The notes beneath the pieces were generated by a model. The model ran no database searches. It was not told the origin of the DNA and was given only the letters and a program-made list of their open reading frames with translations. 19,500 nucleotides of DNA, taken from NCBI GenBank assembly GCA_003136615.1, contig PLFA01000126.1, positions 1 through 19,500 of the forward strand. Reading direction: 5' to 3'. Of this stretch, positions 8,135 to 14,319 are shown one piece after another; position 1 is the stretch's first letter, and every line of letters starts with the position of its first letter. Source of the stretch: Caulobacteraceae bacterium (GTDB lineage: Bacteria; Pseudomonadota; Alphaproteobacteria; Caulobacterales; Caulobacteraceae). The position numbers were made by a program, and so were the translations under genes.

Positions 8135-9031
8135 TCAGTCAAGAATAGTCATGGCCACGCCGGCCAGGATGGCGGCGCCGCCGAGGAGCTGGCGAAGGCT
8201 GAGCCTTTCGCGAAACATCCGCCGCCCAGCTAGCGCCGCGATGGGAACTTCGATCATGCCCAGCGCCCGGACCGGCGCGGCGGGCGCCAGGGCGACGGCG
8301 AAGAACCAGCCGGCTGAGGCCAGGGCGCCGAACAGACCCGCGCCCAGGGAGGACCGCCAGCCGCTGGCCACCGCGCGCAGGGCGCTCCGGTCACGAAAGG
8401 CGAGCCAGATCATCAGGCCTGCCGCCTGCAACCCTTGAGCCACCGCGACGGTGGTCAATGCCGCGAAGGCCGGATGTCGCGGCTCCAGCACCAGCACCGC
8501 GTGGCGGAACGCGTTGAGCGAAAAGCCAAAGCAGAGACCCGACAACAGACCAAAAGCGGCGCCGGTAAGCGGCTGGGGTCCGCTGGCCACGCGCCCCGGC
8601 CAGGAGAGGATCGCAAAACCCAGCGTCGTGGCCGCCACGCCGATCCAGGCGATGGGGCTCAACGGGTCCCTGAAAACCAGCAGTCCGATCACGGCGGCCA
8701 GGGGCAGGGAGCTTTGCTGGAGCGCCGTGCCGACCGCAAACCCCACCCGGCGCATGGCGGTCAGGAGCGCCGCCGTGGCGAGAAGCTGGGCCAGGGCGCC
8801 CGCGCTGGTGGCCAGCCAGAAGGCGCCCCGCCAGTCAGGCGAGAGGTGGGACGTCAGCGCCACGGCCATGGCCACAAAGGCGATGGAGAAGGGCAGGCCG
8901 AAGAGAAACCGCACGAGCGTCGCGCCCCAGGGCCCTGCGGCGCCCATCAGGCCCCTTTGCAGGGCGTTGCGGGCCACCTGAAAGCTGGCGGCCAGGACCG
9001 TCGCCGGCCCCCACAGCCACGCGGCGGTCAA
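8135..9031 (-). CDS. EamA (DMT superfamily) transporter
   Basis: Inner-membrane protein of 298 aa with about ten hydrophobic helices in two similar halves, the pattern of EamA drug/metabolite transporters. The first half ends near the Gly/Pro-rich S-W-P-G-R-V loop at about 143-148 and the second half repeats the arrangement with G-A-A-F-G-L-L-S-G. The end of helix 4 to 5 in each half has the family's conserved pattern (Q-Q-S-S-L-P-L-A-A-V-I-G in the first, I-E-V-P-I-A-A-L-A-G in the second). The substrate cannot be told from sequence. It is divergent from lepB and convergent with the flavoenzyme gene, so it is likely transcribed alone. Confidence 0.88.
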   Translation of the reverse strand: MTAAWLWGPATVLAASFQVARNALQRGLMGAAGPWGATLVRFLFGLPFSIAFVAMAVALTSHLSPDWRGAFWLATSAGALAQLLATAALLTAMRRVGFAVGTALQQSSLPLAAVIGLLVFRDPLSPIAWIGVAATTLGFAILSWPGRVASGPQPLTGAAFGLLSGLCFGFSLNAFRHAVLVLEPRHPAFAALTTVAVAQGLQAAGLMIWLAFRDRSALRAVASGWRSSLGAGLFGALASAGWFFAVALAPAAPVRALGMIEVPIAALAGRRMFRERLSLRQLLGGAAILAGVAMTILD

Positions 9032-9132
9032 TGCAACACTGCGTCCCGGCGGGCGCCTGACAAGAAATTAACAAGCGCGGGCCTTATTCCCCGGTTATGG
9101 CGTTCATGAATTCGCGTCAGGAGAGCCGCCCG

Positions 9133-9164
9133 ATGTCTAAGATTGAACATGTCCAAGATTGAGA
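9133..9164 (+). repeat. 16-bp imperfect tandem duplication of the lepB start region
   Basis: Bases 9133-9148 (ATGTCTAAGATTGAAC) and 9149-9164 (ATGTCCAAGATTGAGA) are adjacent copies that match at 13 of the first 14 positions. Each begins with ATG and reads M-S-K-I-E. Because 16 is not a multiple of three, the upstream copy is out of frame with lepB: it encodes M-S-K-I-E-H-V-Q-D and stops at TGA 9160-9162, inside lepB. The good ribosome site AGGAG (9119-9123) is 9 nt from the upstream ATG but 25 nt from the downstream one. Confidence 0.85.
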
Positions 9165-9994
9165 GCGTCCCCGTCGCTGAAGTCGCCACTGGTCGCGAGA
9201 CCGTCTGGGAGCAGGTTCGCGCGGTGGTCTACGCGCTTCTGATCGCCCTGGCGGTGCGCACCCTGATCTTCCAGCCCTATACGATTCCCTCCGCGTCGGA
9301 GGAGCCCAATCTCTATCAGGGCGACTACATCATCGTCTCCAAGTGGTCCTATGGTTACAGCCGCCATTCGATCCTCGGCAGCCCGCCGCTCTTCTCAGGG
9401 CGCATCTTCGGCCGCGCCCCAACGCGCGGCGACGTCATCGTCTTCAAACTGCCCCGCGATGGCCACACTGACTATATCAAGCGCCTGATCGGCGTGCCGG
9501 GCGACCGCGTTCAGGTGCGCCAGGGCCAGGTCTTCATCAATGGCAAGGCTCTCGCAGAAGGCGCGCCTCGCGCCGTCACGGTGTCAGACCGCGGCTGGGC
9601 CGAGCCCGGCAAATGGGTTCGCGAGACCAATCCCGAGGGGCGGACCTATCTGACCCAGATCCATGGCAGTGGCGGCGAGGTCGCCGATAACACCGGCGTC
9701 TATGTCGTGCCGCCCCACTGCTATTTCATGATGGGCGACAACCGCCAGAACTCCGCCGACAGCCGCTTTGACCCGGGCCTCATGGCCAATGATCCCAAGC
9801 TCGGCGGCTGCGGCTGGAACAGCGCCCTGGACGCCTATCTGCCCCCCGAGGTCGGCGTCGGCTTCGTGCCCGAGGAGAACCTTGTGGGCCGCGCCCGCCT
9901 GGTGCTGCTCTCCTGGAAAGAGAACGCCGCGCTCCTCAAACCCTGGACCTGGCTTGATCTGCGGACGGATAGGTTTCTGAAGCCCGTGCGGTGA
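9149..9994 (+). CDS. lepB: Signal peptidase I
   Basis: Membrane serine protease (S26, Ser/Lys dyad) that removes signal peptides from exported proteins, 281 aa. One membrane helix spans about 24-41. Box B reads I-P-S-A-S-E-E-P-N-L, with catalytic Ser50; box D is Y-I-K-R-L-I-G-V-P-G-D with general base Lys111; box E is G-D-N-R-Q-N-S-A-D-S-R at 196-206. The Met that normally follows the catalytic Ser is Glu51, and the usual box B Thr is Asn54. ATG 9149 is chosen because it is in frame and starts M-S-K-I-E; a TTG at 9143 is also in frame. The best ribosome site serves the out-of-frame ATG 9133 instead. The usual neighbours rnc and era are absent. Confidence 0.93.
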   Translation: MSKIESVPVAEVATGRETVWEQVRAVVYALLIALAVRTLIFQPYTIPSASEEPNLYQGDYIIVSKWSYGYSRHSILGSPPLFSGRIFGRAPTRGDVIVFKLPRDGHTDYIKRLIGVPGDRVQVRQGQVFINGKALAEGAPRAVTVSDRGWAEPGKWVRETNPEGRTYLTQIHGSGGEVADNTGVYVVPPHCYFMMGDNRQNSADSRFDPGLMANDPKLGGCGWNSALDAYLPPEVGVGFVPEENLVGRARLVLLSWKENAALLKPWTWLDLRTDRFLKPVR

Positions 9995-10060
9995 TGGCGG
10001 CGGGAGGTCCTATTTTCCCTCTCATGCTGATCAAAAGCTAGCCAAACCCTTAGTGTCATG

Positions 10061-10087
10061 TTATACAAAAGTATAATCTTTTGAGGG
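10061..10087 (+). promoter_or_regulatory. Operator and -10 region of the MazEF-like module
   Basis: TTATAC AAAA GTATAA at 10061-10076 is a perfect inverted repeat with 6-bp arms. It overlaps a consensus TATAAT at 10072-10077, so a bound antitoxin would block RNA polymerase, as expected for self-repressed MazEF modules. GAGGG at 10083-10087 is the ribosome site, 4 nt before the ATG. The -35 is unclear (TTAGTG at 10050-10055 is the best candidate, 16-nt spacing). Confidence 0.6.
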
Positions 10088-10091
10088 CCGC

Positions 10092-10349
10092 ATGCACACG
10101 ACAAATCTGCGTAAGGTCGGCGGCTCGGTCATGTTGACCGTTCCGCCGGCGATCCTTGAATTGCTGCACCTCAAGGCCGGCGCGAGCGTGGCCGTCAGCG
10201 TCGAAGGCGGGCGCCTGGTGGTGGAGGCCAACGCGCGGCCGCGCTACAGGCTTGAAGAGTTGCTTGCGGCGTCGGACTATTCACAGCCGCTATCGCCTGA
10301 AGAGCGCGAGTGGATGGACGCGCCGGCCGTTGGCCGTGAGCTTCTGTGA
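10092..10349 (+). CDS. AbrB/MazE-type antitoxin (ChpS-like)
   Basis: An 85-residue protein with an N-terminal swapped-hairpin AbrB/SpoVT DNA-binding domain: K-V-G-G-S-V-M-L-T-V-P at about 8-18, then the second strand pair V-A-V-S-V-E-G-G-R-L-V-V at 34-45. The C-terminal half is acidic and likely folds on the toxin (S-P-E-E-R-E-W-M-D), the usual toxin-neutralising tail. It ends in a G-T-G-A overlap with the toxin start, giving coupled translation. Family features and the inverted repeat over the promoter suggest it represses its own operon, alone or with the toxin. MazE and ChpS are the closest named relatives; exact naming is not possible from sequence alone. Confidence 0.88.
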   Translation: MHTTNLRKVGGSVMLTVPPAILELLHLKAGASVAVSVEGGRLVVEANARPRYRLEELLAASDYSQPLSPEEREWMDAPAVGRELL

Positions 10350-10672
10350 ACCGAGGCGACATCTACCTCGTGACCCTCGATCCCTCTCAGGGTCGCGAGC
10401 AGAAGGGGTATCGGCCCGTGCTTGTGGTCTCGCCCGCGGCGTTCAACGCGGCAACAAACCTGCCTGTCGTGCTGCCCATCACCAATGGTGGTGATTTCGC
10501 CCGTCGTATCGGCTTTGCGGTGCCGATCTCGGGTACCAAGACAACGGGCGTTGTGCGCTGCGATCAGCCGCGCGTGACTGATCTGCAAGCCCGCCATGGT
10601 CGGAAAGTCGACTCCCTGCCGGGGCATCTCATGGATGAGGTCCTCGCCAGGCTCGCACCGATTTTCGAATAG
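10346..10672 (+). CDS. MazF/PemK-family endoribonuclease toxin (ChpB-like)
   Basis: A 108-residue toxin of the MazF/PemK/CcdB fold, expected to cut mRNA at short sequences. It starts at GTG 10346 overlapping the antitoxin stop. Family marks in order: R-G-D-I-Y-L-V at 3-9, G-R-E-Q-K-G-Y-R-P-V-L-V-V-S at 16-29, A-F-N at 32-34, L-P-I-T-N-G-G-D-F-A-R-R near 43-54 and C-D-Q-P-R-V-T-D-L near 72-80. The I-T-N-G-G-D-F-A-R stretch is more like E. coli ChpB than MazF. The catalytic Arg and Thr/Ser region appears intact, so it is probably active. Cleavage specificity cannot be read from sequence. Confidence 0.9.
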   Translation: MNRGDIYLVTLDPSQGREQKGYRPVLVVSPAAFNAATNLPVVLPITNGGDFARRIGFAVPISGTKTTGVVRCDQPRVTDLQARHGRKVDSLPGHLMDEVLARLAPIFE

Positions 10673-10714
10673 GCGCCGTTTGCGGCTCAGTCGACATGAG
10701 GCCTGAGCGTACCA

Positions 10715-10743
10715 TTGACATGTGAAGCACATGTTTCCATGCT
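10715..10743 (+). promoter_or_regulatory. Promoter with inverted-repeat operator for the FitAB/VapBC-like module
   Basis: A perfect -35 TTGACA lies at 10715-10720, with a weaker -10 (CATGCT, 10738-10743) after 17 nt. The inverted repeat ACATGTG AAG CACATGT (7-bp arms, 10718-10734) overlaps the -35 and the spacer, a good place for ribbon-helix-helix antitoxin binding. A further half-site CACATG is at 10747-10752. A transcript starting seven bases after this -10 would begin at the ATG of the antitoxin, with no leader. Confidence 0.6.
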
Positions 10744-10749
10744 CGTCAC

Positions 10750-10980
10750 ATGGGAATCATGGTCCAAATTCGGAATGTGCCTGACACGCTGCACCGCACG
10801 CTAAAATCGCGCGCCGCCTTGGCCGGCATGTCGCTATCGGACTATCTGCTCGCTGAGATTCGGCAATCGGCGGAACGCCCCACGATCAATGAATTGCGGG
10901 CGCGTTTACAGGGTCGCACGGCGTTGGTCCTTTCCGAGGAGCCCGCGGATGTCGTTCGCGCCGAGCGCGACAAGGTGTGA
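10750..10980 (+). CDS. Ribbon-helix-helix antitoxin (FitA/VapB type)
   Basis: A 76-residue protein with an N-terminal ribbon-helix-helix domain: the strand M-V-Q-I-R-N-V-P, then helices D-T-L-H-R-T-L-K-S-R-A-A and S-L-S-D-Y-L-L-A-E-I, the FitA pattern. The C-terminal third (I-N-E-L-R-A-R-L-Q-G, then an acidic stretch) would block the toxin. The start could be ATG 10750 or ATG 10759, the latter giving the common M-V-Q-I-R-N-V-P beginning; no clear ribosome site precedes either. The stop overlaps the toxin GTG by 4 nt. Likely self-repressing through the inverted repeat upstream. Confidence 0.88.
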   Translation: MGIMVQIRNVPDTLHRTLKSRAALAGMSLSDYLLAEIRQSAERPTINELRARLQGRTALVLSEEPADVVRAERDKV

Positions 10981-11369
10981 TCGTCGTCGACGCTTCGGCT
11001 CTTGTGGAAGTTCTGCTCCGGACGCCCGCGGCCCAAGCCGTGGAAGCGGCTCTTTTCGATCCGGGTCAAACACTCCACACGCCGCATCTCATTGACGTGG
11101 AGGTTTCGCACGTGATCCGGCGCTATGCGGCAAACGGTGAGCTCAGTGGGGAGCGCGGCCGATTGGCCCTTGCCGATCTCGCCGACTTTCCGATGCGCCG
11201 CTATCCGCACGATTTTCTTCTGCCTCGTATGTGGGAGCTCCGGAATGATCTCACGGCCCATGACGCCGCCTATGTCGCCCTGGCCGAAGCGCTCGATGCG
11301 CCGCTTTTAACGCGTGATCGGCGTCTGGCGGCGGCGGCCGGTCACGCCGCGCTGATCGCGTTGGTTTAG
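10977..11369 (+). CDS. PIN-domain ribonuclease toxin (FitB/VapC type)
   Basis: A 130-residue PIN-domain toxin with the full acidic site: Asp5 (V-V-D-A-S-A-L), Glu42 (D-V-E-V), Asp96 (A-H-D-A-A-Y) and Asp114 (T-R-D-R-R-L). These bind Mg/Mn and cut RNA, in many VapC proteins tRNA or rRNA. It begins at GTG 10977 in a G-T-G-A overlap with the antitoxin stop, and length is normal for the family. With all four acids present the toxin looks functional. The target RNA cannot be inferred. Confidence 0.92.
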   Translation: MIVVDASALVEVLLRTPAAQAVEAALFDPGQTLHTPHLIDVEVSHVIRRYAANGELSGERGRLALADLADFPMRRYPHDFLLPRMWELRNDLTAHDAAYVALAEALDAPLLTRDRRLAAAAGHAALIALV

Positions 11370-11574
11370 GGCTGCGAGCAATATGAGCAATGCGGGGGCA
11401 GAACCGCCATACCCCAATCTCGAGTATTAGACTGAATACCGGGTTACGCTAATCGGAAAACATCACTCCTGTCCCCATTCTGCGAGCGGCATCCACACCA
11501 TCAGGTCGTGTCCCAGTGGTGGTGTAGCTGCGGGCGGTGGCGGAGCGGCTAGCGAAGCTTGAGGTGGCGCCGAC

Positions 11575-12795
11575 CTATTTAGTCCCCGCGAGCGGAACGA
11601 TCTCAAGCTGGCGGTCGATGACGTCCGCGATCGTGTGGCCAAGGGGTAGGTGCGCGCGCATTTTGGCCCAGGTCTCGCGGAAGGCCTCGACGGTGTCGCG
11701 CGCGGTGGCGATGACGAGGTGTTCTGGCAGTCCGGCTTTTGCCGCCAGGTAGGCGAGTTCGTCTTCGCTGAATTGGTCCCAGCGAGCGCCGCGGGCGACT
11801 TTGAGGCCGGCCTTGTCGTCGGCGATGTAGGCCAGTGTCGAAACAAAATCATAGGCCGGCGACAGGGAGGGCGTGATGCCGTCTTTGTAGATCAGAGACC
11901 AGTTTTTCAGATGCATGTCGGCATTGCCGATCAGCGCGGTGAACACGAGGCGGCGGATGAATTCGGTCATGCCGGTTTCGCCGGTTTCGACCCAAAGGAC
12001 CTTGGCGATCACCCGATAAGAGGCGCCCTTGTATTTATCCGCCGGATAGACCCCGAAGACCTGCGCGAAGTCTTCGATATGGACGCGTTCGCCCTGGGCC
12101 GTGCGATCAAAACGGCGGATCGCATAGGCGGCGCCCTCTAGCCGGCCGAGTCCGTCTGGTAAGCCTGCGATCTTGTCGAGGTCGAGAAGCTGGATCTCGG
12201 GCACATCGATGCCCACGGCCTGGGCCAGGGTCATCATCGAGAATTCATTCTCGCAGACGCGGGGGAAGCTCATGGACGGCAGTTTGACGATCCACGATCC
12301 GCCCATCCCGGTTGTGGGGATGGTGAGGCCGCCCGTCGCGTTTTGGACGGCGGAGAATTTCAGTTGAACCCCCGCGAGAGAGAACCGAAGGGGGGCTGCG
12401 CCGGCGCCGGTCCCTGAGGGAGCATCATCGTCAGGCGCTGGGATGAGGTCCGCGCCGTCCGGCCCGCGGGCGATGATCGCGCCTGGAAGGTCCCGCCCAA
12501 GCGCCCAGAGGAGGTAGAATTCACGCACCGCGTTTACCCCCGCCCTTTCGGCCAGGTAGTCGCGTAGAGGACCTTCCGGCAAAAGGTTGGAGAAGAACGG
12601 CGATAGCCGTGTCTGTGTTCGCCTTTGATCGCGGATGAGATCGCCCATGGCGTCTTTGAATGAGAGGCTCAACGTCGGACGCGCCGGATCGTCGGCATAG
12701 GCGTCATCGAAGGCGAAGACGGTTCTGTCTCCACCCAAGGAAATGATTGCGCCGACCTTTCGCGCGCCGAAGAAGATGTCGAGGGCCTCAGGCAT
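11575..12795 (-). CDS. hipA: HipA-type serine/threonine kinase toxin
   Basis: A 406-residue HipA kinase toxin; E. coli HipA phosphorylates glutamyl-tRNA synthetase and causes persistence. The N-terminal subdomain has L-S-P-F-F-S-N-L-L-P-E-G near 64-75, the ATP-binding loop is S-L-A-G-V-Q-L-K-F at about 139-147, the catalytic loop is G-N-A-D-M-H-L-K-N with Asp293 and Asn298, and the metal-binding Asp316 is in A-Y-D-F-V-S. The spacing 293/298/316 equals that of E. coli Asp309/Asn314/Asp332, as I recall it. The ATG at 12795 overlaps hipB by 8 nt and is preferred over ATG 12810. It looks complete and active. The downstream 200 bp to vapC holds no supported gene. Confidence 0.92.
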   Translation of the reverse strand: MPEALDIFFGARKVGAIISLGGDRTVFAFDDAYADDPARPTLSLSFKDAMGDLIRDQRRTQTRLSPFFSNLLPEGPLRDYLAERAGVNAVREFYLLWALGRDLPGAIIARGPDGADLIPAPDDDAPSGTGAGAAPLRFSLAGVQLKFSAVQNATGGLTIPTTGMGGSWIVKLPSMSFPRVCENEFSMMTLAQAVGIDVPEIQLLDLDKIAGLPDGLGRLEGAAYAIRRFDRTAQGERVHIEDFAQVFGVYPADKYKGASYRVIAKVLWVETGETGMTEFIRRLVFTALIGNADMHLKNWSLIYKDGITPSLSPAYDFVSTLAYIADDKAGLKVARGARWDQFSEDELAYLAAKAGLPEHLVIATARDTVEAFRETWAKMRAHLPLGHTIADVIDRQLEIVPLAGTK

Positions 12796-13114
12796 CAGAG
12801 TCGTCCTCATCGAGGCTATAGGCCGGAGCTTGAGTTGGGCGTTGGCCCCGCATGATCCCGTGGCTGACTTCGGTCTCGCGCCTCAAAGCCTCAATCGCCG
12901 GCACGGACACGCGCGGCGCAAGGACGAGTTCAAGATCCAGCAGCCGGGCTATGTCGACCAAGGTTGAGACCTTGACGTCGACCGCGCCACTTTCGATCCG
13001 TGAGATATGGGCCTGTGGGATGCCTGCCTTTGTGCTGAGCACCCGCTGAGACCAACCCTTTTTAACGCGGGCCTCGCGGAGTCTCTGCGCGAAGGCTTCT
13101 GCCTGGTAACTCAT
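12788..13114 (-). CDS. hipB: HipB-type XRE antitoxin
   Basis: A 108-residue DNA-binding antitoxin. The helix-turn-helix is at about 21-42 (W-S-Q-R-V-L-S-T-K-A-G, then Q-A-H-I-S-R-I-E-S-G), with V-S-T-L-V-D-I-A-R-L-L-D-L-E-L after it, as in HipB and other Xre regulators. An unusually long tail of some 35 residues ends in the acidic L-D-E-D-D-S-D-A. It is the first gene of the hipBA pair and overlaps hipA by 8 nt. A perfect 18-bp inverted repeat ends one base before its ATG, strongly suggesting self-repression. Confidence 0.92.
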   Translation of the reverse strand: MSYQAEAFAQRLREARVKKGWSQRVLSTKAGIPQAHISRIESGAVDVKVSTLVDIARLLDLELVLAPRVSVPAIEALRRETEVSHGIMRGQRPTQAPAYSLDEDDSDA

Positions 13115-13115
13115 G

Positions 13116-13162
13116 ATATCTTTCTACGCATCAGAACGCGGTTATGATGCGTAGAAAGATAT
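13116..13162 (-). promoter_or_regulatory. 18-bp perfect inverted repeat, hipBA operator
   Basis: ATATCTTTCTACGCATCA (13116-13133) and its exact reverse complement (13145-13162) flank an 11-nt spacer. Both arms carry T-A-T-C/G-A-T-A ends like known HipB sites. The proximal arm ends one base from the hipB ATG, so the only ribosome-site candidate (G-A-A-A-G) lies inside it. A minus-strand TATATC at 13164-13159 overlaps the distal arm and could be the -10. The repeat could act both as DNA operator and as an RNA hairpin over the start. Confidence 0.75.
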
Positions 13163-13314
13163 AGAGCCTTCCTGCCTTCCGCAATGATGTATTAGACAGC
13201 ATCAAACGTCAGTGCGATGTCCTAAACGATATCAAGCCGGATGCATGGAAGTTGACCGCGGATTGACTTTTCGCATTCGAGGCGGCCGGCGCCGCCGACA
13301 TAGCGTGCTCCATA

Positions 13315-13367
13315 AAATTGCAATTCAAGAAATTGCATATTGACATTACGTCGCGATTTGCGATTAT
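13315..13367 (+). promoter_or_regulatory. Promoter and repeat sites ahead of the unassigned two-part protein
   Basis: TTGACA (13340-13345) and GATTAT (13362-13367) sit 16 nt apart; a transcript would start at about 13374-13375, the ATG itself. Just upstream are two copies of AAATTGCA (13315-13322 and 13330-13337), 15 bp apart, the first inside the 10-bp palindrome AATTGCAATT (13316-13325). The 13115-13374 gap otherwise holds only the hip operator. Confidence 0.45.
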
Positions 13368-13374
13368 CGGCCTA

Positions 13375-14292
13375 ATGACCCTGGTCGCTGACATAACTGG
13401 AAAAGCGGCTCCCGCCCGAAGCGCGGACCTCGCCCTCTGCAATCACCACATCGCGCGCGCGAGGATGTGGGTTTGCATGTTGGATGCGCTGTCTGACATC
13501 ACAACGCGGTTTGGCGAGTACCTCACCCAGAAGGCGACGCCCGAGACGCGTGTGCCGAAGGGGCCGATGATGGTCTGTCGCCTTATCGGCGATCCCCTCC
13601 TCGCCTTTGTGCGCGTGATGCGCGCCTTGCATCTCGCCCTCTCGCTGGCGGCAAAGATCGAAGATGATATCGCGGGACTGAAGGCCGGCATCCTGCCGAG
13701 CTGGGCCGCACCCTCCGCCAAGGCCACGCCCCCCAAAACCACGCCCCCCCAAAACACGCCCCTCAAAGCCACGCTTATGGGCGAGCTTGCCGAAGCGGTT
13801 GCGGAGGCGACGCCCCTTGGCGAGAAGGATCAGGAGACGGATCTTGAGGTCCTCGAAATCCGCGAGCGCGCCGAAGCGCTGCGCGGCAAGCTCCGCGAGC
13901 GGCTCGGCGACGAGCGTGAGAGCGCGCGGTTTTACCGGCTCCTCAATGGGCCCCTCAAAGACGCGGTGGCCGCGATCTGCGCCGATCTGGGTTTGAAGCC
14001 TGACTGGAGCCTGTGGAGCGAGGATGGCTTTCCGCCGCCGCCCGGTGGCCGACACGAGGATTGGATACGCTTCTTTGTGCCCGAGGGCGACGTGGCGCCG
14101 GGGCCCAGTCCGGGCCGGACCGCACCCTCAGGGCCACGGCGAGAGCGTGTGCGTGACCCCCTCCACCTTCTTGACCCTGCAACGCGACGCCTCCACGAAT
14201 TTTTGGCTGCCGCCGGCATCGAGCCCCGACCGCCGTCGCCGGGCGCGCGGCGAACATTCGGGGCCTACCCGCCCCTCCCCCTGACGACGTGA
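13375..14292 (+). CDS. Hypothetical two-domain protein with Pro/Thr repeat linker
   Basis: A 305-residue protein I do not recognise by name. The N-terminal part (about 1-115) is helical, with a stretch M-R-A-L-H-L-A-L-S-L-A-A-K-I-E typical of a family of conserved alphaproteobacterial proteins of unknown role. A linker of T-P-P-K-T / T-P-P-Q-N / T-P-L-K-A follows. The C-terminal part has a charged helix (E-I-R-E-R-A-E-A-L-R-G-K-L-R-E-R-L) and a motif A-I-C-A-D-L-G-L-K-P-D-W-S-L-W, then a Pro/Gly/Arg-rich, probably disordered tail. No signal peptide or clear membrane helix. The frame is open back to a TTG at 13318; ATG 13375 is preferred because the promoter puts transcription start there. Coding is supported by the codon pattern and absence of stops; the function is unknown. 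Confidence 0.65.
   Translation: MTLVADITGKAAPARSADLALCNHHIARARMWVCMLDALSDITTRFGEYLTQKATPETRVPKGPMMVCRLIGDPLLAFVRVMRALHLALSLAAKIEDDIAGLKAGILPSWAAPSAKATPPKTTPPQNTPLKATLMGELAEAVAEATPLGEKDQETDLEVLEIRERAEALRGKLRERLGDERESARFYRLLNGPLKDAVAAICADLGLKPDWSLWSEDGFPPPPGGRHEDWIRFFVPEGDVAPGPSPGRTAPSGPRRERVRDPLHLLDPATRRLHEFLAAAGIEPRPPSPGARRTFGAYPPLPLTT
13726..13770 (+). repeat. Three tandem 15-bp units coding the Pro/Thr linker
   Basis: Three adjacent units (13726-13740, 13741-13755, 13756-13770) share ACGCCCC then a C/A-rich end and encode T-P-P-K-T, T-P-P-Q-N and T-P-L-K-A. The second unit contains a run of seven C (13744-13750) and the first a run of six. Unit length is a multiple of three, so copy changes would keep the frame; changes in the C runs would not. 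Confidence 0.75.
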
Positions 14293-14295
14293 GGA

Positions 14296-14319
14296 CCCCC
14301 GCCGCCCAGCGGTTGGGGG
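14296..14319 (+). terminator. GC-rich hairpin after the hypothetical gene
   Basis: CCCCC G CCGC CCA GCGG TT GGGGG forms a 9-pair stem with small bulges, 3 nt after the stop codon. There is no T tract, so it is at most an imperfect intrinsic terminator. The rest of 14320-14549 shows no convincing gene. Confidence 0.35.

Noticed and set aside
9851..10060. Search for a terminator or rnc/era-like gene after lepB
   Set aside because: No hairpin with a T tract and no coding signal between 9995 and 10060.
11383..11430. 15-codon ORF (M-S-N-A-G-A-E-P-P-Y...) between vapC and hipA
   Set aside because: No ribosome site and no known small protein like it; chance ORF in a short gap.
11463..11852. Minus-strand open frame of 129 codons at the end of hipA
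   Set aside because: Most of it overlaps hipA in another frame; the part beyond hipA is Ala/Pro-rich and low in complexity. A decayed gene end in 11463-11574 cannot be excluded, but nothing supports it.
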